This document shows, in pieces, positions 1 to 11,280 of a DNA stretch of 64,000 nucleotides (its first letter is position 1; each line of letters starts with the position of its first letter). Both the position numbers and the translations under genes were made by a program. The stretch is from Trematomus loennbergii. Taxonomy: Eukaryota; Chordata; Actinopteri; Perciformes; Nototheniidae. A model generated the notes under the pieces. That model did no database searches, was not told the origin of the DNA, and saw only the letters and a program-made list of their open reading frames with translations. The stretch spans positions 124,001-188,000 of the forward strand of contig JAAOOA010000364.1 in assembly GCA_012861695.1 (NCBI GenBank). Reading direction: 5' to 3'.

Positions 1-59
1 CACACACACTCATTGTGAAACGAAAAGGTGGGGGCTGAATTCTAGCTCTGACATCTAGA

Positions 60-599
60 AACGGAATAGCATGGATTATCCGTTTTATTGATCATGGATT
101 ATCAGAAATCCTTTCAAAGGGACACAGACACATTGGATTAACCTATGGATTAACTTCATCAGCGTTTTTATCGTTTTAATGCCATTGAAGACCACTTTGG
201 AGAGACTACAGAGCCAAGGTAACCTTGTTAGCATTTTTAGCTACCTAGCGTCACCTGTTTTGATGTCTGTTTTTGTTTATAACGTCGCAAATCCATATAA
301 TTCAGTGATAATGAGGGTACCCATTATGTGGTGAAAAGATAAATAATAAGGTCTTGTGAGTGATTTCGGTGCAGTAATCTGTTAGCATTTTTCGCTCGTT
401 GCTAATTCAGAGGCTCAGTGTTAGCATTAAGGGTTTTCTTTAAAAAAAAAAAAAAAAAAGATCAGTTAGATGAGTTTCTTTCCGTTACATGGATATAAAA
501 CATTCATAGTTTATTAAATGACATGCCCTCAGACACTGTTTCCTGCAAGATGTTGCGGCAGTGCCCCGGTACCGGGGTCTCTTGGGCTTAACAGGTTAA
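60..599 (-). mobile_element. piggyBac-type element, terminal fragment (copy 3)
   Basis: The segment ends in a double TTAA (588-591 and 596-599), the target sequence of piggyBac elements. It matches, in blocks, the ends of two other copies in this window. Bases 470-599 match 22430-22554 in the same orientation, and 60-470 match the reverse complement of about 22560-22990. The transposase would lie to the left in element terms but is absent. No coding sequence is visible. Confidence 0.6.
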
Positions 600-1604
600 G
601 TCCTGTGGGGAGTCACAAATTGGATAATATATTGATTTCAACCATGTCAGTGGGCTGCAGCATAAATTATTTTTGAAAGTGTAATGCATAAGAATCAGTT
701 GATTGTTACTATTAATGATCTGGACATGCAGAAGAGGCTAAAATGATCCCAAAACATTGTCAACATTCATTTTCCATGTCTCTCTCCTTTCCATAACCTG
801 CACCCTCTCTTCCATCTTCTTTAGTCTCTCCGTCTTCTTCCTGTTCATTGCTCTACTCTTTCTCTTTGTTCAATCTCTCCCTCGTTGTTCACTTTTTGCT
901 CCTTCTCACTTGTCGCTCCTGCCAGTGAATTAAAAGCAATTCAGCAATTTAGTTCATTTCACTTGTTTGTTTGCATTATTTCTTTTATTTAAATCTGTTT
1001 TGTTGATTCTTAAAAGAGAACAAAGATATAAGCTAATTGTGTGGTTTTATACAATTGTATGTTATTATGACATCATAACTGCAATAGATATATGTTGTTT
1101 TAAAATTATGCCTATTGTCTATAGTGTAAATGAAGACTATTGTTATAGATAAATAGATAGATAGATAGATAGGTAGATAGATAGGTTATTAAGCCTACAT
1201 TCTTTTGTGTGACTGTACCTGCAGTTCCTCCCTGACTTACATCACTTTCTCTCTCTCTCTTTCTCTCTGCCTGTCCTGTCTCTTCCTTACCAAAGCTGAG
1301 CTTCGACTGACATAGTCTTTTCATTATATCTGAGTCAGTGTAAAAAGAAAACAATACAATGTTATATCTTCAATGTTTTACTCAAATTGAAATGAAAGAA
1401 AAGCATTACAACGTTTATTAAAAGGTAATCCTTCTGACATTGGATGAATGTAATTAACTTTAGCTCTCTAGCTATTTTATTCACGCAATTTAAACAAAAG
1501 TATCGCCTATAGCTGCAATATAAGTTAGTGTGCATGTTGTCGGACGTCCACTGACTAACGTAGAGCGTTCACACAGGATCTGCTGGTCATATGATGTCCA
1601 GTGA
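600..1604. other. Gene-free stretch with simple repeats
   Basis: I see no supported gene. It contains a GATA-type tetranucleotide tract at about 1147-1186 and a CT-rich tract at about 1240-1270. Short ORFs here have no recognisable motifs. Confidence 0.6.
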
Positions 1605-1749
1605 GGAACAGAAACACAAGCAGCCCGCTGGACTCAGATCTCTAGATACCTCATCACTCCTCCGCTGCTCCGATACAAGTCCGGGCTGCGGTGGTTTGTT
1701 GATACATGTCGTCTTCTTCTGTTTGCTTTAATCGAGGCTGCGTAGTTAT
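1605..1749. repeat. Left half of an older repeat split by the 11.7-kb hAT insertion
   Basis: Bases 1680-1749 match the reverse complement of about 48706-48787, and the match resumes at 13434 across the hAT insertion. The last eight bases (1742-1749, gtagttat) are the target duplication. The copy near 48.7 kb is uninterrupted at this point and serves as an empty site. Confidence 0.75.
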
Positions 1750-2297
1750 CAGCGACGTGCAGTCAGGGGAGGCAGAGCCTCACCTGTCATACTCCAATGT
1801 AACAGAAAAACAACTAAAGAAAAACTAAATAGTAATAATAATAAAATCTCTCCACTGATCTGTTGTTGTAAGTGTGATTTCTGTATGATTCCAATCGCTT
1901 TTTATAGTCAAAATCAGCAAATTGGCCGAGCTCCGCTACAACTACATGGGAGCGATGAGGAGTGAGGCAGGGACAAGCTCTGCCTCACGTAAGCCCACAG
2001 TAACTGGCTGGAGTGCGGGCACTAATGTAGCGCGGGCACTTATTTTGTGAGCGCGCTCAAGCCAGTTACTGTGGGGTGAGGTGAGGCACAGATGAGCTCT
2101 GCCTCACCTCAGAATGAGTCACCCCACAGAAACTGCCTGGAAAGCGGGCCCTAAGCGCATGCCTGTTACCATCTCACTGTATGTCACCAATGTAATCTTT
2201 GTAGATCCCTTTATTACATTTATCCTCGCCATCCATAGTCTCTAAATAACTTATTTCACGTATATATGATATTTAGGCCCGCTGGTCTCATCGTACA

Positions 2298-2516
2298 ATG
2301 GCAATGAAAAAAGCACCAGGAGAGGCAGCCATAACCTCTGCCGCACTGAAGGGGGCGCACGTGAGCCCACAGGTTCTTGTTGCTACTGTTATTCTACGCA
2401 GAGACGGTAGACGCAAACAACAAACTAGACTTTTGTTTAAGGAGGACTTTTACAAAAAAGTAATGGAGATTGTTGTCCAGAAGGATAGCATGGACTTCAT
2501 CTTCAAGTCAAGGTAA
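2298..2516 (+). CDS. Small unassigned ORF, possible exon
   Basis: A 72-codon reading frame lies between the left end of the outer hAT and the piggyBac. It begins MAMKKAPGEA and ends in a basic, hydrophobic stretch. The sequence after codon 72 reads AGGTAAG, a good splice-donor consensus, so it could be a first exon. I recognise no domain and no partner exon. It may be part of the outer hAT or a chance ORF. Confidence 0.2.
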   Translation: MAMKKAPGEAAITSAALKGAHVSPQVLVATVILRRDGRRKQQTRLLFKEDFYKKVMEIVVQKDSMDFIFKSR

Positions 2517-3283
2517 GACCACAATTGTAATGAAAATGGGATCTTACTAAGAAAGAACAATCCAATATTTAGATTTTGGGTATCCTTTTGTTGAACGGTC
2601 TGTGCCCTGAGCCTGTTTTTCAGGTTTCAGGCTCGAAAATGCCACTAACACAACAAAGACTATATCTTCACTTCTAAAAGGGTAAATTAATAATCTTTTT
2701 TCTCAAAGCAAGGTTACATCTGTGAGTTGGATATAGAAGTGTCAGAATCAATATAGATGTTTTTATTTTAAAGTAAATTCATATGGAACATAGTAAAAAC
2801 ATGTAAATTCTAATCTCCGCCTAAAAAAAACATTACTTCTAGTGAAAACCACCCTTGAATGATGGGTTAGTAGACTAAAAGCTTTAGGAATCCAAACTAT
2901 AACATATAATAAGTACCCTGTATCAAGATTGATGCAAAACAAGTTAAATTTGACCTTTTTAGAGAGGTTTAGAACAATAAAGTCCAGGCGGACTCACCTC
3001 TGGGTAATTTGGGAACCATCAGTTCCATTTGACCTTTTTCACTGTAAAAATATTTTATTACTTTGAATTATCACTATAGGTATTCATTCCATCCAAATAC
3101 AACTGTTGTAAAAAAAAAACATACAAAATGAAATTTGACTCCATTGGAGCAGATTTATTTCAAACATTTTACAGATTTATTTCAAACATTTTACAAACAG
3201 ACTATACAATAAAACCACACTCTAGATAGGTAGACTTTATACTTACCTCCTGAATGTAAAACTTTATACTTACCTCCTGAATG

Positions 3284-3934
3284 TTACAATATTTTGGCAT
3301 GCCACTCCTGGTAACAATTATTTTTGATATTCAAGCACAGAGGGACCTGGCACTTCACGCAGTGCCAAGGTGTCTTCACCCTCTTTTTGCCAGCATCATG
3401 GCAGTTCCTGCAGTACTTCCTGATACGGACATCTTTCCCATAAAACATGGGCCTTTATGTGAGTGGTGGGGGGGGTGGTGGAGGTGCAGAGCCTTCAGCA
3501 TATTCCAACATTTCTGCAGCAAGCTGCTCCCTGAAAGTCTTCTGTGTGTGTGGCTTTGTCCTGCTGGGGTCACTCTTCATCTTGTACAGCTCCTTGTGGA
3601 GAAGGAAGCTGTTCACAACTGCAATGTCCATAAAATGGTAAAAAAAAGTCTTGTACCATTTCATCGTTTTGTGGAGAACGCTGTAGTACCCGATCAAAGC
3701 GTCAGACACATCCACGCCGCCCATGCTTCGGTTGTAGTCCAACACAGCGTCAGGAACGGGAACAGTCTTTGTCTGCCACACACCAGCCTGGAAGTTATAT
3801 GGCCATTTCTTCCTCCAGTAGTCCGATCGGTTGCGAACGGTGACGAGGCCTGAGAAAATTATAATAAGGTGAGGCAGGTGTGGGCTGGGTGAAAGTAGAC
3901 AATGGTGAAGCCATTTCATCCTCATCTCCATCAC
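3284..3934 (-). pseudogene. piggyBac transposase, C-terminal part, frameshifted
   Basis: The minus-strand frame from about 3934 to 3455 carries hallmark piggyBac (PGBD/DDE_Tnp_1_7) sequence, including [19 protein letters not shown] followed by [19 protein letters not shown]. This is the conserved block around the last catalytic Asp. The frame is lost in a G-rich tract near 3465-3475. Another frame then encodes the cysteine-rich C-terminal finger, with CRNC, CVKC, C and HAKIL, ending at 3284. In the family this finger binds DNA. The frameshift and the loss of upstream catalytic sequence make it inactive. Confidence 0.88.
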
Positions 3935-4004
3935 TATGAAAACAAATGTGGAAAAACAAAGAGATTAGATTAATTCCTGTAATTCCTGTTTCCTTGGCAG
4001 TAAA

Positions 4005-5033
4005 CATGCCATTTTGAGTGTGTGAATGCAATACATTTAGTGACTATAGATGAACACTGGCCTATACTTTTAGTAAATGTAACAGACAAGAAACACTATT
4101 TTTGTAAATAATCCCTCTAATTCCTGCCAAACATGCCATTTTGAGTGTGTGAATGCAATACATTTAGTGACTATAGATGAACACTGGCCTATACTTTTAG
4201 TAAATGTAACAGACAAGAAACACTATTTTTGTAAATAATCCCTCTAATTCCTGCCAAACATGCCATTTTGAGTGTGTGAATGCAATACATTTAGTGACTA
4301 TAGATGAACACTGGCCTATACTTTTAGTAAATGTAACAGACAAGAAACACTATTTTTGTAAATAATCCCTCTAATTCCTGCCAAACATGCCATTTTGAGT
4401 GTGTGAATGCAATACATTTAGTGACTATAGATGAACACTGGCCTATACTTTTAGTAAATGTAACAGACAAGAAACACTATTTTTGTAAATAATCCCTCTA
4501 ATTCCTGCCAAACATGCCATTTTGAGTGTGTGAATGCAATACATTTAGTGACTATAGATGAACACTGGCCTATACTTTTAGTAAATGTAACAGACAAGAA
4601 ACACTATTTTTGTAAATAATCCCTCTAATTCCTGCCAAACATGCCATTTTGAGTGTGTGAATGCAATACATTTAGTGACTATAGATGAACACTGGCCTAT
4701 ACTTTTAGTAAATGTAACAGACAAGAAACACTATTTTGTAAATAATCCCTCTAATTCCTGCCAAACATGCCATTTTGAGTGTGTGAATGCAATACATTTA
4801 GTGACTATAGATGAACACTGGCCTATACTTTTAGTAAATGTAACAGACAAGAAACACTATTTTTGTAAATAATCCCTCTAATTCCTGCCAAACATGCCAT
4901 TTTGAGTGTGTGAATGCAATACATTTAGTGACTATAGATGAACACTGGCCTATACTTTTAGTAAATGTAACAGACAAGAAACACTATTTTTGTAAATAAT
5001 CCCTCTAATTCCTGCCAAACATGCCATTTTGAG
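4005..5033. repeat. 127-bp minisatellite, about 8 copies
   Basis: Near-identical head-to-tail units begin at about 4005 and recur every 127 bp; the start of ttcctgccaaacatgcc falls at 4121, 4248, 4375, 4502, 4629, 4755, 4882 and 5009. One unit is 126 bp because a T is lost. Each unit contains the 3' boundary of the piggyBac remnant (catgccattttgag). The array lies where the transposase core should be. Confidence 0.95.
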
Positions 5034-5070
5034 CGTACATTACATTTAGCAGACGCTTTTATTTACTATA
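5034..5070. repeat. Fragment of the fish SINE/LINE tail motif
   Basis: The sequence acattacatttagcagacg is the short conserved tail also seen in inverted form in the SINE at the right end of the window (about 63890-63925). It sits directly at the end of the minisatellite. Confidence 0.45.
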
Positions 5071-5125
5071 TGAATAATCGTACACCAAATAAATAAGTAA
5101 TAGATAAAAACAGAGATTACATACC

Positions 5126-5303
5126 TTTCCCGTGGTGGAATTTCATCATCAGAGTCACAACGCTCTGGGTTCTGTTCTGGCTACAGGAGATCCTCGTCGT
5201 CTGACTCAGAATCAACAGGTAACATATCTGCATCGCTGTCAACATTAGTCACCATTTCCATTGCCTGTAAAGTAGTAAGCATCTCTTTCCTGCAAGCCAT
5301 TAT
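5126..5303 (-). pseudogene. piggyBac transposase, N-terminal acidic exon, nonsense-mutated
   Basis: The minus-strand frame starts with ATG at 5303 and is rich in Asp, Glu and Ser (VDSESDDEDLL, then a stop, then CDSDDEIPPRE). Acidic N-termini of this kind precede the DDE domain in PGBD-type transposases. The in-frame TAG and the missing core show that it is dead. The assignment is inferred from position upstream of the C-terminal part on the same strand. Confidence 0.6.
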
Positions 5304-7252
5304 TTGACAAAAGTCAAAGTATAGAAAAAGTCCTAAACGCCAATCTTGTAATCTGCTCCATTATCTGCTGTCCGCTCTGTGCGCTCTGGGTCCTGCTGCA
5401 ATTCCTGTTGTTTATGTACTAAACACGGCGTAGAGTCTGCTGCGTAATGGGTCTGCCGCTGGCTGTCATACTCTATACTTTACGCAGGACCATATCTATG
5501 GAACCCATTGGTCGATTTGAGGGATTTACACCTTTTTCTTAACCATTAGATCTAATAGAATCCGATGGATTATCAGTAAAAAATTCTAGGTGACACAGAG
5601 ACATTGGATTAACCTTGAGCGGCGTTTTTATTCCGTTATTACAAATCAAAAAAGGTAAGATGTAATTATTGTAATATTTTTGAAACCGGATGTTGTTTAC
5701 TTTCTCTTTTCTGGCTGAAAGCTCCGCAAATTCAGGGTCGTACAGTGATGACACTACATGTATGGAATCTGTGAAGTCTCAGCTTTAATCGAATATCTTG
5801 TTTGTGCAGTTACGATAAGTAATAAGGGCATTTTGAGAGTGAGTGCTGTGCAAAGATTAGCATTTTTTCGCAAAATGCTAATTCAAAGGCTTGGTATTAC
5901 TCTTGTGTTTCTTTTAGCTAAAAATTGTTCATATCTTCAGTTAGCTGAGATTCTTCCCGTTAATCTGGTGCTACACATTAATAGTTTCATAAATGTTAAG
6001 AAGCCCTGAGACATTGTCTAAAAAAAAAACAGTGGGAGGGGTCCAATGGGGGGAAGAGGTTAAACAACACATCCTCACTCCCAGGTCGGCGTATGTTGTC
6101 AAGGTCCCCTGTGGTCTTTTTCCAACGCAAGGGGGCGGCCCTTAGCGTACATTTTCAACTTTCCGGGATGTCCATAGGCTTCTTGAGATCGCGAGCGAAT
6201 GCTTCCCGCCGCGGGCCATTCTCTGCTGAAGCATACGTTGCGAGACTGCATTGCATTAAAAACATTATGCTCTCTATATATTGTCTTTATTATGCTTTAA
6301 ACAGTGTCTCGGGCTTTGGCTATAGGGCGGCTCAAAGTATTTTGTCAGGCCGTTGTGAAGACTGCTTTGTTTATTGTCATTGTTTTTGTTTTAAATAAAG
6401 CATATTCAATCGAGACATGCCAAACATGTGACGGCATATGACACGTCGCATCTGCGCACAGGGAGCATGGAGGGAGACCCAGGGGAGACCCCGAGATCCG
6501 TATTCCCCGTATTTTTTAAATAAGAGATGTTCAATCACAGGCGCGCATCAAACGTGTGACGTAATGTGGTATTAAAAGTATTAAAAGAGGTGAAAATCAC
6601 TACAAGTCTGGGCATGTTGAGAGCTGTACATACACACACATTTCATAGTCTTATATTTCAACAGTTTTACGACAAACTGACTTTTTTGACATGGACATTA
6701 TTATTTAAGATTGACAAACAAATGTGTAATTCGTGGCACAATTCAAACGGGATCGAAAGATAATCTTTCTCTCTCCATTGACTTCAATGTATACTTTTTC
6801 CGAAATAAGATCCCATGGAGGAACCCGGAAGTTTGACGGACATTACCCACAATCCTCTGTAGCAACCATAGACTGTATAAAAAAATTAAATAATACATTA
6901 CTCCGAGTGTGCTTGCTTTTCTCTTTGAAAGTCATCACATAACGGCATTGTAATACACGTTTCGGCGGCATTAAATATTAATCGTAGTTAACTCTATTTA
7001 TAGAGCCCCGATGACAAGACTTCTAGACAAACAGGAACTGCCGCCAAAACTGAAAACTTAAGCAATTAAACAACATCTTACATTTCTTTTCACACAATAC
7101 GTCTCCTTGCAGTATCAACACTAATTCGGCTGACTTTTATATTTGATCCAATTGGTAGATAGGCTGTATTTACGCCATAACGGTGCACAGCTGATAGAAA
7201 GGGACACCTACTGGTTAAAGCACGTTATTGCATTTTATAATTTTATTATTAG

Positions 7253-8823
7253 TAGGGCTGTCAAGATAACGCGTTAATAACGTGATAACGCAAAAAAAAA
7301 TTAACGTCACTAATTATTTTAACGCGATTAACGCATGTGTATTTTTTGTCCTCGGCCGCCCCGTAGTTTCAGAGCGCATCGAGTTTAAAATACCATCTAC
7401 AAGCTGATGCTGACAGCCCCGCTCCTGCCGCCCGCTTGTGGCAGACCACACTTCCACGCTCACCGGCAGGCCCGGACTGGCCATCGGGAGGACCGGGAGG
7501 GTGTGTGTATGTGTGGGGCGAGCGAGGCACACCTTACGTGTTGTTGTTGTTGTTAGCATCTGGTGCTAGCTAGCTGCGCTAACGGATATAAGGAGCTGTT
7601 TCAATGAAAACAGAGGAGCGACATTTCGCCGACAACTGCGCCGAGCACTTGACTTTATGCAGGCAGCCAGACAGTGGGACATTGTACGAAAAGTCAGCAC
7701 ACTCAGCACGGATAGTGCGCGCAACATGATTGCAGCATCCAGGCAGCTCCCGTTAGAGCATATATGCCTTGAGCTGCACATAGCTCCAACGATCCATCAC
7801 AGTGTCTCCACATTCTCACGCACGCACGCACACACTTTGTATTGTATTATTGTATGAGAGAGGTTCCAGGTTGATTTGAGGCGAATATTTGTAATGTTCA
7901 GAGGTTGTTGTGTTTAAAATTCATGAGAATATTTGTCATTGTTCAAATGATAATAAACAAACATATAAAGCATATTTGTCCACTCATATGTTGATAAGAG
8001 TATTAAAAACTTGAAAAATATCCCTCTAAGGTACTGTTGATAATTCGTGATCTTCTCGCTCCCAGGAAAGAAACTTAAAATAACGAGACTAATGGAGTCT
8101 CTGAAAAGGTTCAAATGGGTAGTTTAATTAAGTAACGTGGTTGAAGAACAAGCATGGGTAATGGAGAGACAAAGCCGGTGATGTCTTCAGAGTGGGCTGC
8201 AGCGAAGGAAAAGGACTGAGTTATCTTCCGTCCTGTCTTTTTATCCACGTCTCGTTGTCTCCCGCTGTGCAGATAGTGGGACCGCCCTTCTCATCTGTGG
8301 GTTCGATATCGCGAGAGAACAGGTGATTTCGACATTGGTATTCTCTGCCTATTTCCTTAAGCATTTTCTCCTCCTTATCTCTGTCATGACTTTCTATTTA
8401 ATACCTTATAAACAGCTGTAATCGTTAGTTTAGAAGTCCTAAAAACGCTTCTATGGCACAGTTCTCATTTACGGTAGCTCCCTCTGACGTCATAGCTACT
8501 CACGTAATGTGTAAACACTCCAAGTCATTTTCACTTTACATTCAGAAAACGTAACATTAGTCACATGCTAACCGGATAAAGGATTTTCAGAATAAAAGCT
8601 TGGCATTGATTTCCTGAGAACTTCCGGGTTTTTCCACAATAAAACAGCTTTAAACTGACGATATGTTTTAGACTGAATTATGCTGTTTAACATTGATTTT
8701 AATTTCTAACAGTACATTTAGAACAGATAAAAAATGTGCGATTAATTTGCGATTAATCGCGATTAACTATGGACAATCATGCGATTAATCGCGATTAAAT
8801 ATTTTAATCGACTGACAGCCCTA
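7253..8823 (+). mobile_element. hAT element, 1.57 kb, with perfect 8-bp TSD
   Basis: Termini are TAGGGCTGTCA on the left and TGACAGCCCTA on the right. Both flanks are attattag (7245-7252 and 8824-8831). Subterminal regions are rich in short repeats of the type gcgattaatcgc. A piece of transposase survives inside. It was inserted into one arm of the surrounding palindrome. Confidence 0.92.
7590..7830 (+). pseudogene. hAT transposase fragment
   Basis: The plus-strand frame includes RQWDIVRKVSTLSTDSARNM followed by IAASRQLPLEHI and C.ELHIA. This resembles the segment around the second catalytic Asp of hAT/ZBED transposases, where W-I..KV...TTD.A.NM.AA is followed by a Cys-His block. Only about 60-70 residues remain. 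A second copy of the same fragment is at about 48350-48555. Confidence 0.65.
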
Positions 8824-9289
8824 ATTATTAGATATTAATAGGAGGATGTGCAAAACAGACCAACTAATAAGGCTTTATTTAAACATTAAAGAATACTTTA
8901 GGTTAAGGTCTTCTTTTGAATAAGAAAAAAGCTTTGGGGGTATAGAAGATGAATATGGAGGGATGAAACCCTCTTTTGATGGTCACACATGCAGAGCACA
9001 CAGCACACACAGTGAAATTTGTATCTACAGATAAATATTAAGCCTGACAAAGTACTTAACGTCTAATATATTGCTTTCCTGCAATGTTAACTATGTTTAA
9101 GCACTTATTTTAACTGATATTATACATATGTATTATACTCTTATAAGATGTATGTAGATAGTATAAGAAATGTGCAGAATATGACAATGTAATGGTGGAG
9201 GTACACACATATTGATAGATGTCTTGTAATGCACTGTTGAGGAACCTGCGACCCAAGTTTTTCATTCATTGCATAACTACACCGTAGTT

Positions 9290-9427
9290 GTGTATATGAT
9301 ATGTCAATAAACCTTAGAAAATCTTGAAATCTTGAATGGGATGTGCAAAATAGTCATTATATACAGTCTTGAATTAACTATTAGTAGAGAACGACGAGTA
9401 AAGAATAATACTTTATAGGGATCCTAT
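9290..9427. repeat. Direct repeat with 10567-10707
   Basis: The sequence from gttgtgtatatgatatgtca through tactttatagggatc is repeated with few changes at 10567-10707, within the palindrome. Nothing else is coded here. The neighbouring stretch 8832-9289 holds no recognisable feature. Confidence 0.8.
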
Positions 9428-10159
9428 TAATATCTAATAATACAATTATAAAATGCAATAACGTGCTTTAACCAGTAGGTGTCCCTTTCTATCAGCTGTG
9501 CACCGTTATCGCGTAAATACAGCCTATCTACCAATTGGATCAAATATAAAAGTCAGCCGAATTAGTGTTGATACTGCAAGAGCAACCCGGTATCATGGCA
9601 AGACGTGAACATGTGACGATCTACCATGCTGGGAGACGTGAATATGTCACGGTTTCGTCCCTTCAAACGTGACAGTTACACGGTATTGTTAACATGGCCC
9701 AACCAGTGGAGAAATACCCGGAAGTGCCTAGCAAATGGTCTACCGCGCCTATTGGTCGGTTTTTATTGTCAAAATGAGATGTTTTTAATTTATTTTTTAA
9801 TCATCACACTTGATTTCGCCGATTTTCTTGTTGCCCTAGCTGGTCGACACCTCTTTTAGCAGAAACAAAGGCTACATTAATGTATTAAATCGATGTTAAT
9901 CCATGTGTGTGGAGGTGAGGATGTGGAATTAACGGACGTGACGTTGTGTGATTGCGTTGCCAGGCAACGCAATTTACAAACTCTTCAACTACAACCCTAA
10001 TTATATTTTAAAACATTTTAGAAGGCCTCACGAAATACTTTAATGTAAATTAAAATGTAAATGTGAAGGGGTGTGTGTAATGTGGTGATTGACATTATTC
10101 ACCCACGGATCTATGGGTTGGGGGTATTGTTCCGCACGGACATTTTAGTTAAACGGACT

Positions 10160-11280
10160 TACTGTTGATGAAATGATACACCATAACGGTGCACAGCTGA
10201 TATAAAAGGACTTGTCGTTTTTAAAGATATTACTGATTTTCTTTGAATATAAGAATGTAAATACTGAGTTGAGAGAATAGTCAGGGGATTTGGGTGATGG
10301 GAGACACATCTATGGATTCAGAATTTCAATAGCTTACTGTTAAATGACGGATATACCTTTTATTTCTGTGATGTTTTACAAATCAGATATTATAAGTAAA
10401 ACATGTGAAATAATATAGCAATATCCTGTACAATTATGTGAAAACATGAATAAAACTACACATCTTCAGATGTTATACATACACAAGTGTCCTACACTAA
10501 TAATACAAAGTTATTATGGCTGTGTGTACCTTGTGTGCACCGCCTAGTGGTTAAAGCACGTTATTGAATTAGTTGTGTATATGATATGTCAATGATCCTT
10601 AGAAAATCTTGAAATCTTGAAAGGGATATGCAAAATAGCCATTATATACAGTCTTTAATTAACTATTAGTAGAGAATAACGAGTAATGAATATACTTTAT
10701 AGGGATCTGCAGATAAATGTTTAGTCTTCTCAAGCAGCAACTATCAAATATCTCTCCTGATTGTTGGCACTTGACAATCACCTTTCCCTGAATTTTACTC
10801 AGGTGTAACTAAAGCCTGATTTAAGGGTTGTTTATATTTCACATCATTAATCAGAATCTGCAAAGTAACTAAAATAAATGTAGTGGAGTAAAAATACCAG
10901 GTTAACCTCTGAATTGTAGTGGAGTAGAATTGCTGTTTTGTTTAGTAATGGATATTGAATATGGAATAAAGGTTTTGACAAGACCTGGTGTAACAATAAT
11001 CAAAAAGGACATTAAAAGAGCTCCAGATGTCAATGATCTAAACAAAACAGCACACCTGAAATGTATTAAATACTTTATTAAGGGCAGTGAATTAGTTTTT
11101 TCTGTATGTTTTTCAAATCAGTGTTATACAGTAAGTGTCATAGACAGTGTTACATTGATATTATTATCCTTAAAATATATATAAAACAAAACCATTTATG
11201 ATCTTTTTTTTTGGGTGGTTTACTAATGACAGTTAATTCTGTTTCTGCTATTGATGGTTTCATTTTTGTGAAAAATAATA
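10160..11280. other. Palindrome centre, no gene; remnant of AGTAC-type hAT repeat
   Basis: About 10780-10930 matches the internal part of the AGTAC-type repeat at 47325-47430 (ctcaggtgtaactaaagcctg here). The ORF at 10930-11184 has no recognisable motif and I do not call it. The rest is AT-rich and anonymous. Confidence 0.5.

Larger units (their letters stand above)
2594..6063 (-). mobile_element. Decayed piggyBac element (copy 1)
   Basis: Transposase remnants run on the minus strand from an N-terminal exon (5126-5303) to the C-terminus (3284-3934). The 5' region (5490-6063) matches other copies in the window and ends at TTAA (6060-6063). The 3' region (about 2594-3000) is the reverse complement of 32600-32755 plus 34992-35253. 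The right-hand TTAA is mutated. The middle of the transposase is missing and a 1-kb minisatellite occupies 4005-5033. Confidence 0.75.

Noticed and set aside
967..1152. A short hydrophobic ORF
   Set aside because: AT-rich chance frame without motifs or conservation evidence.
3281..3853. A 190-codon plus-strand ORF
   Set aside because: It is antisense to the piggyBac C-terminus, which carries clear family motifs on the minus strand.
4005..5033. Possible CRISPR array
   Set aside because: The 127-bp units are contiguous with no unique spacers, and the genome is eukaryotic. It is a minisatellite.
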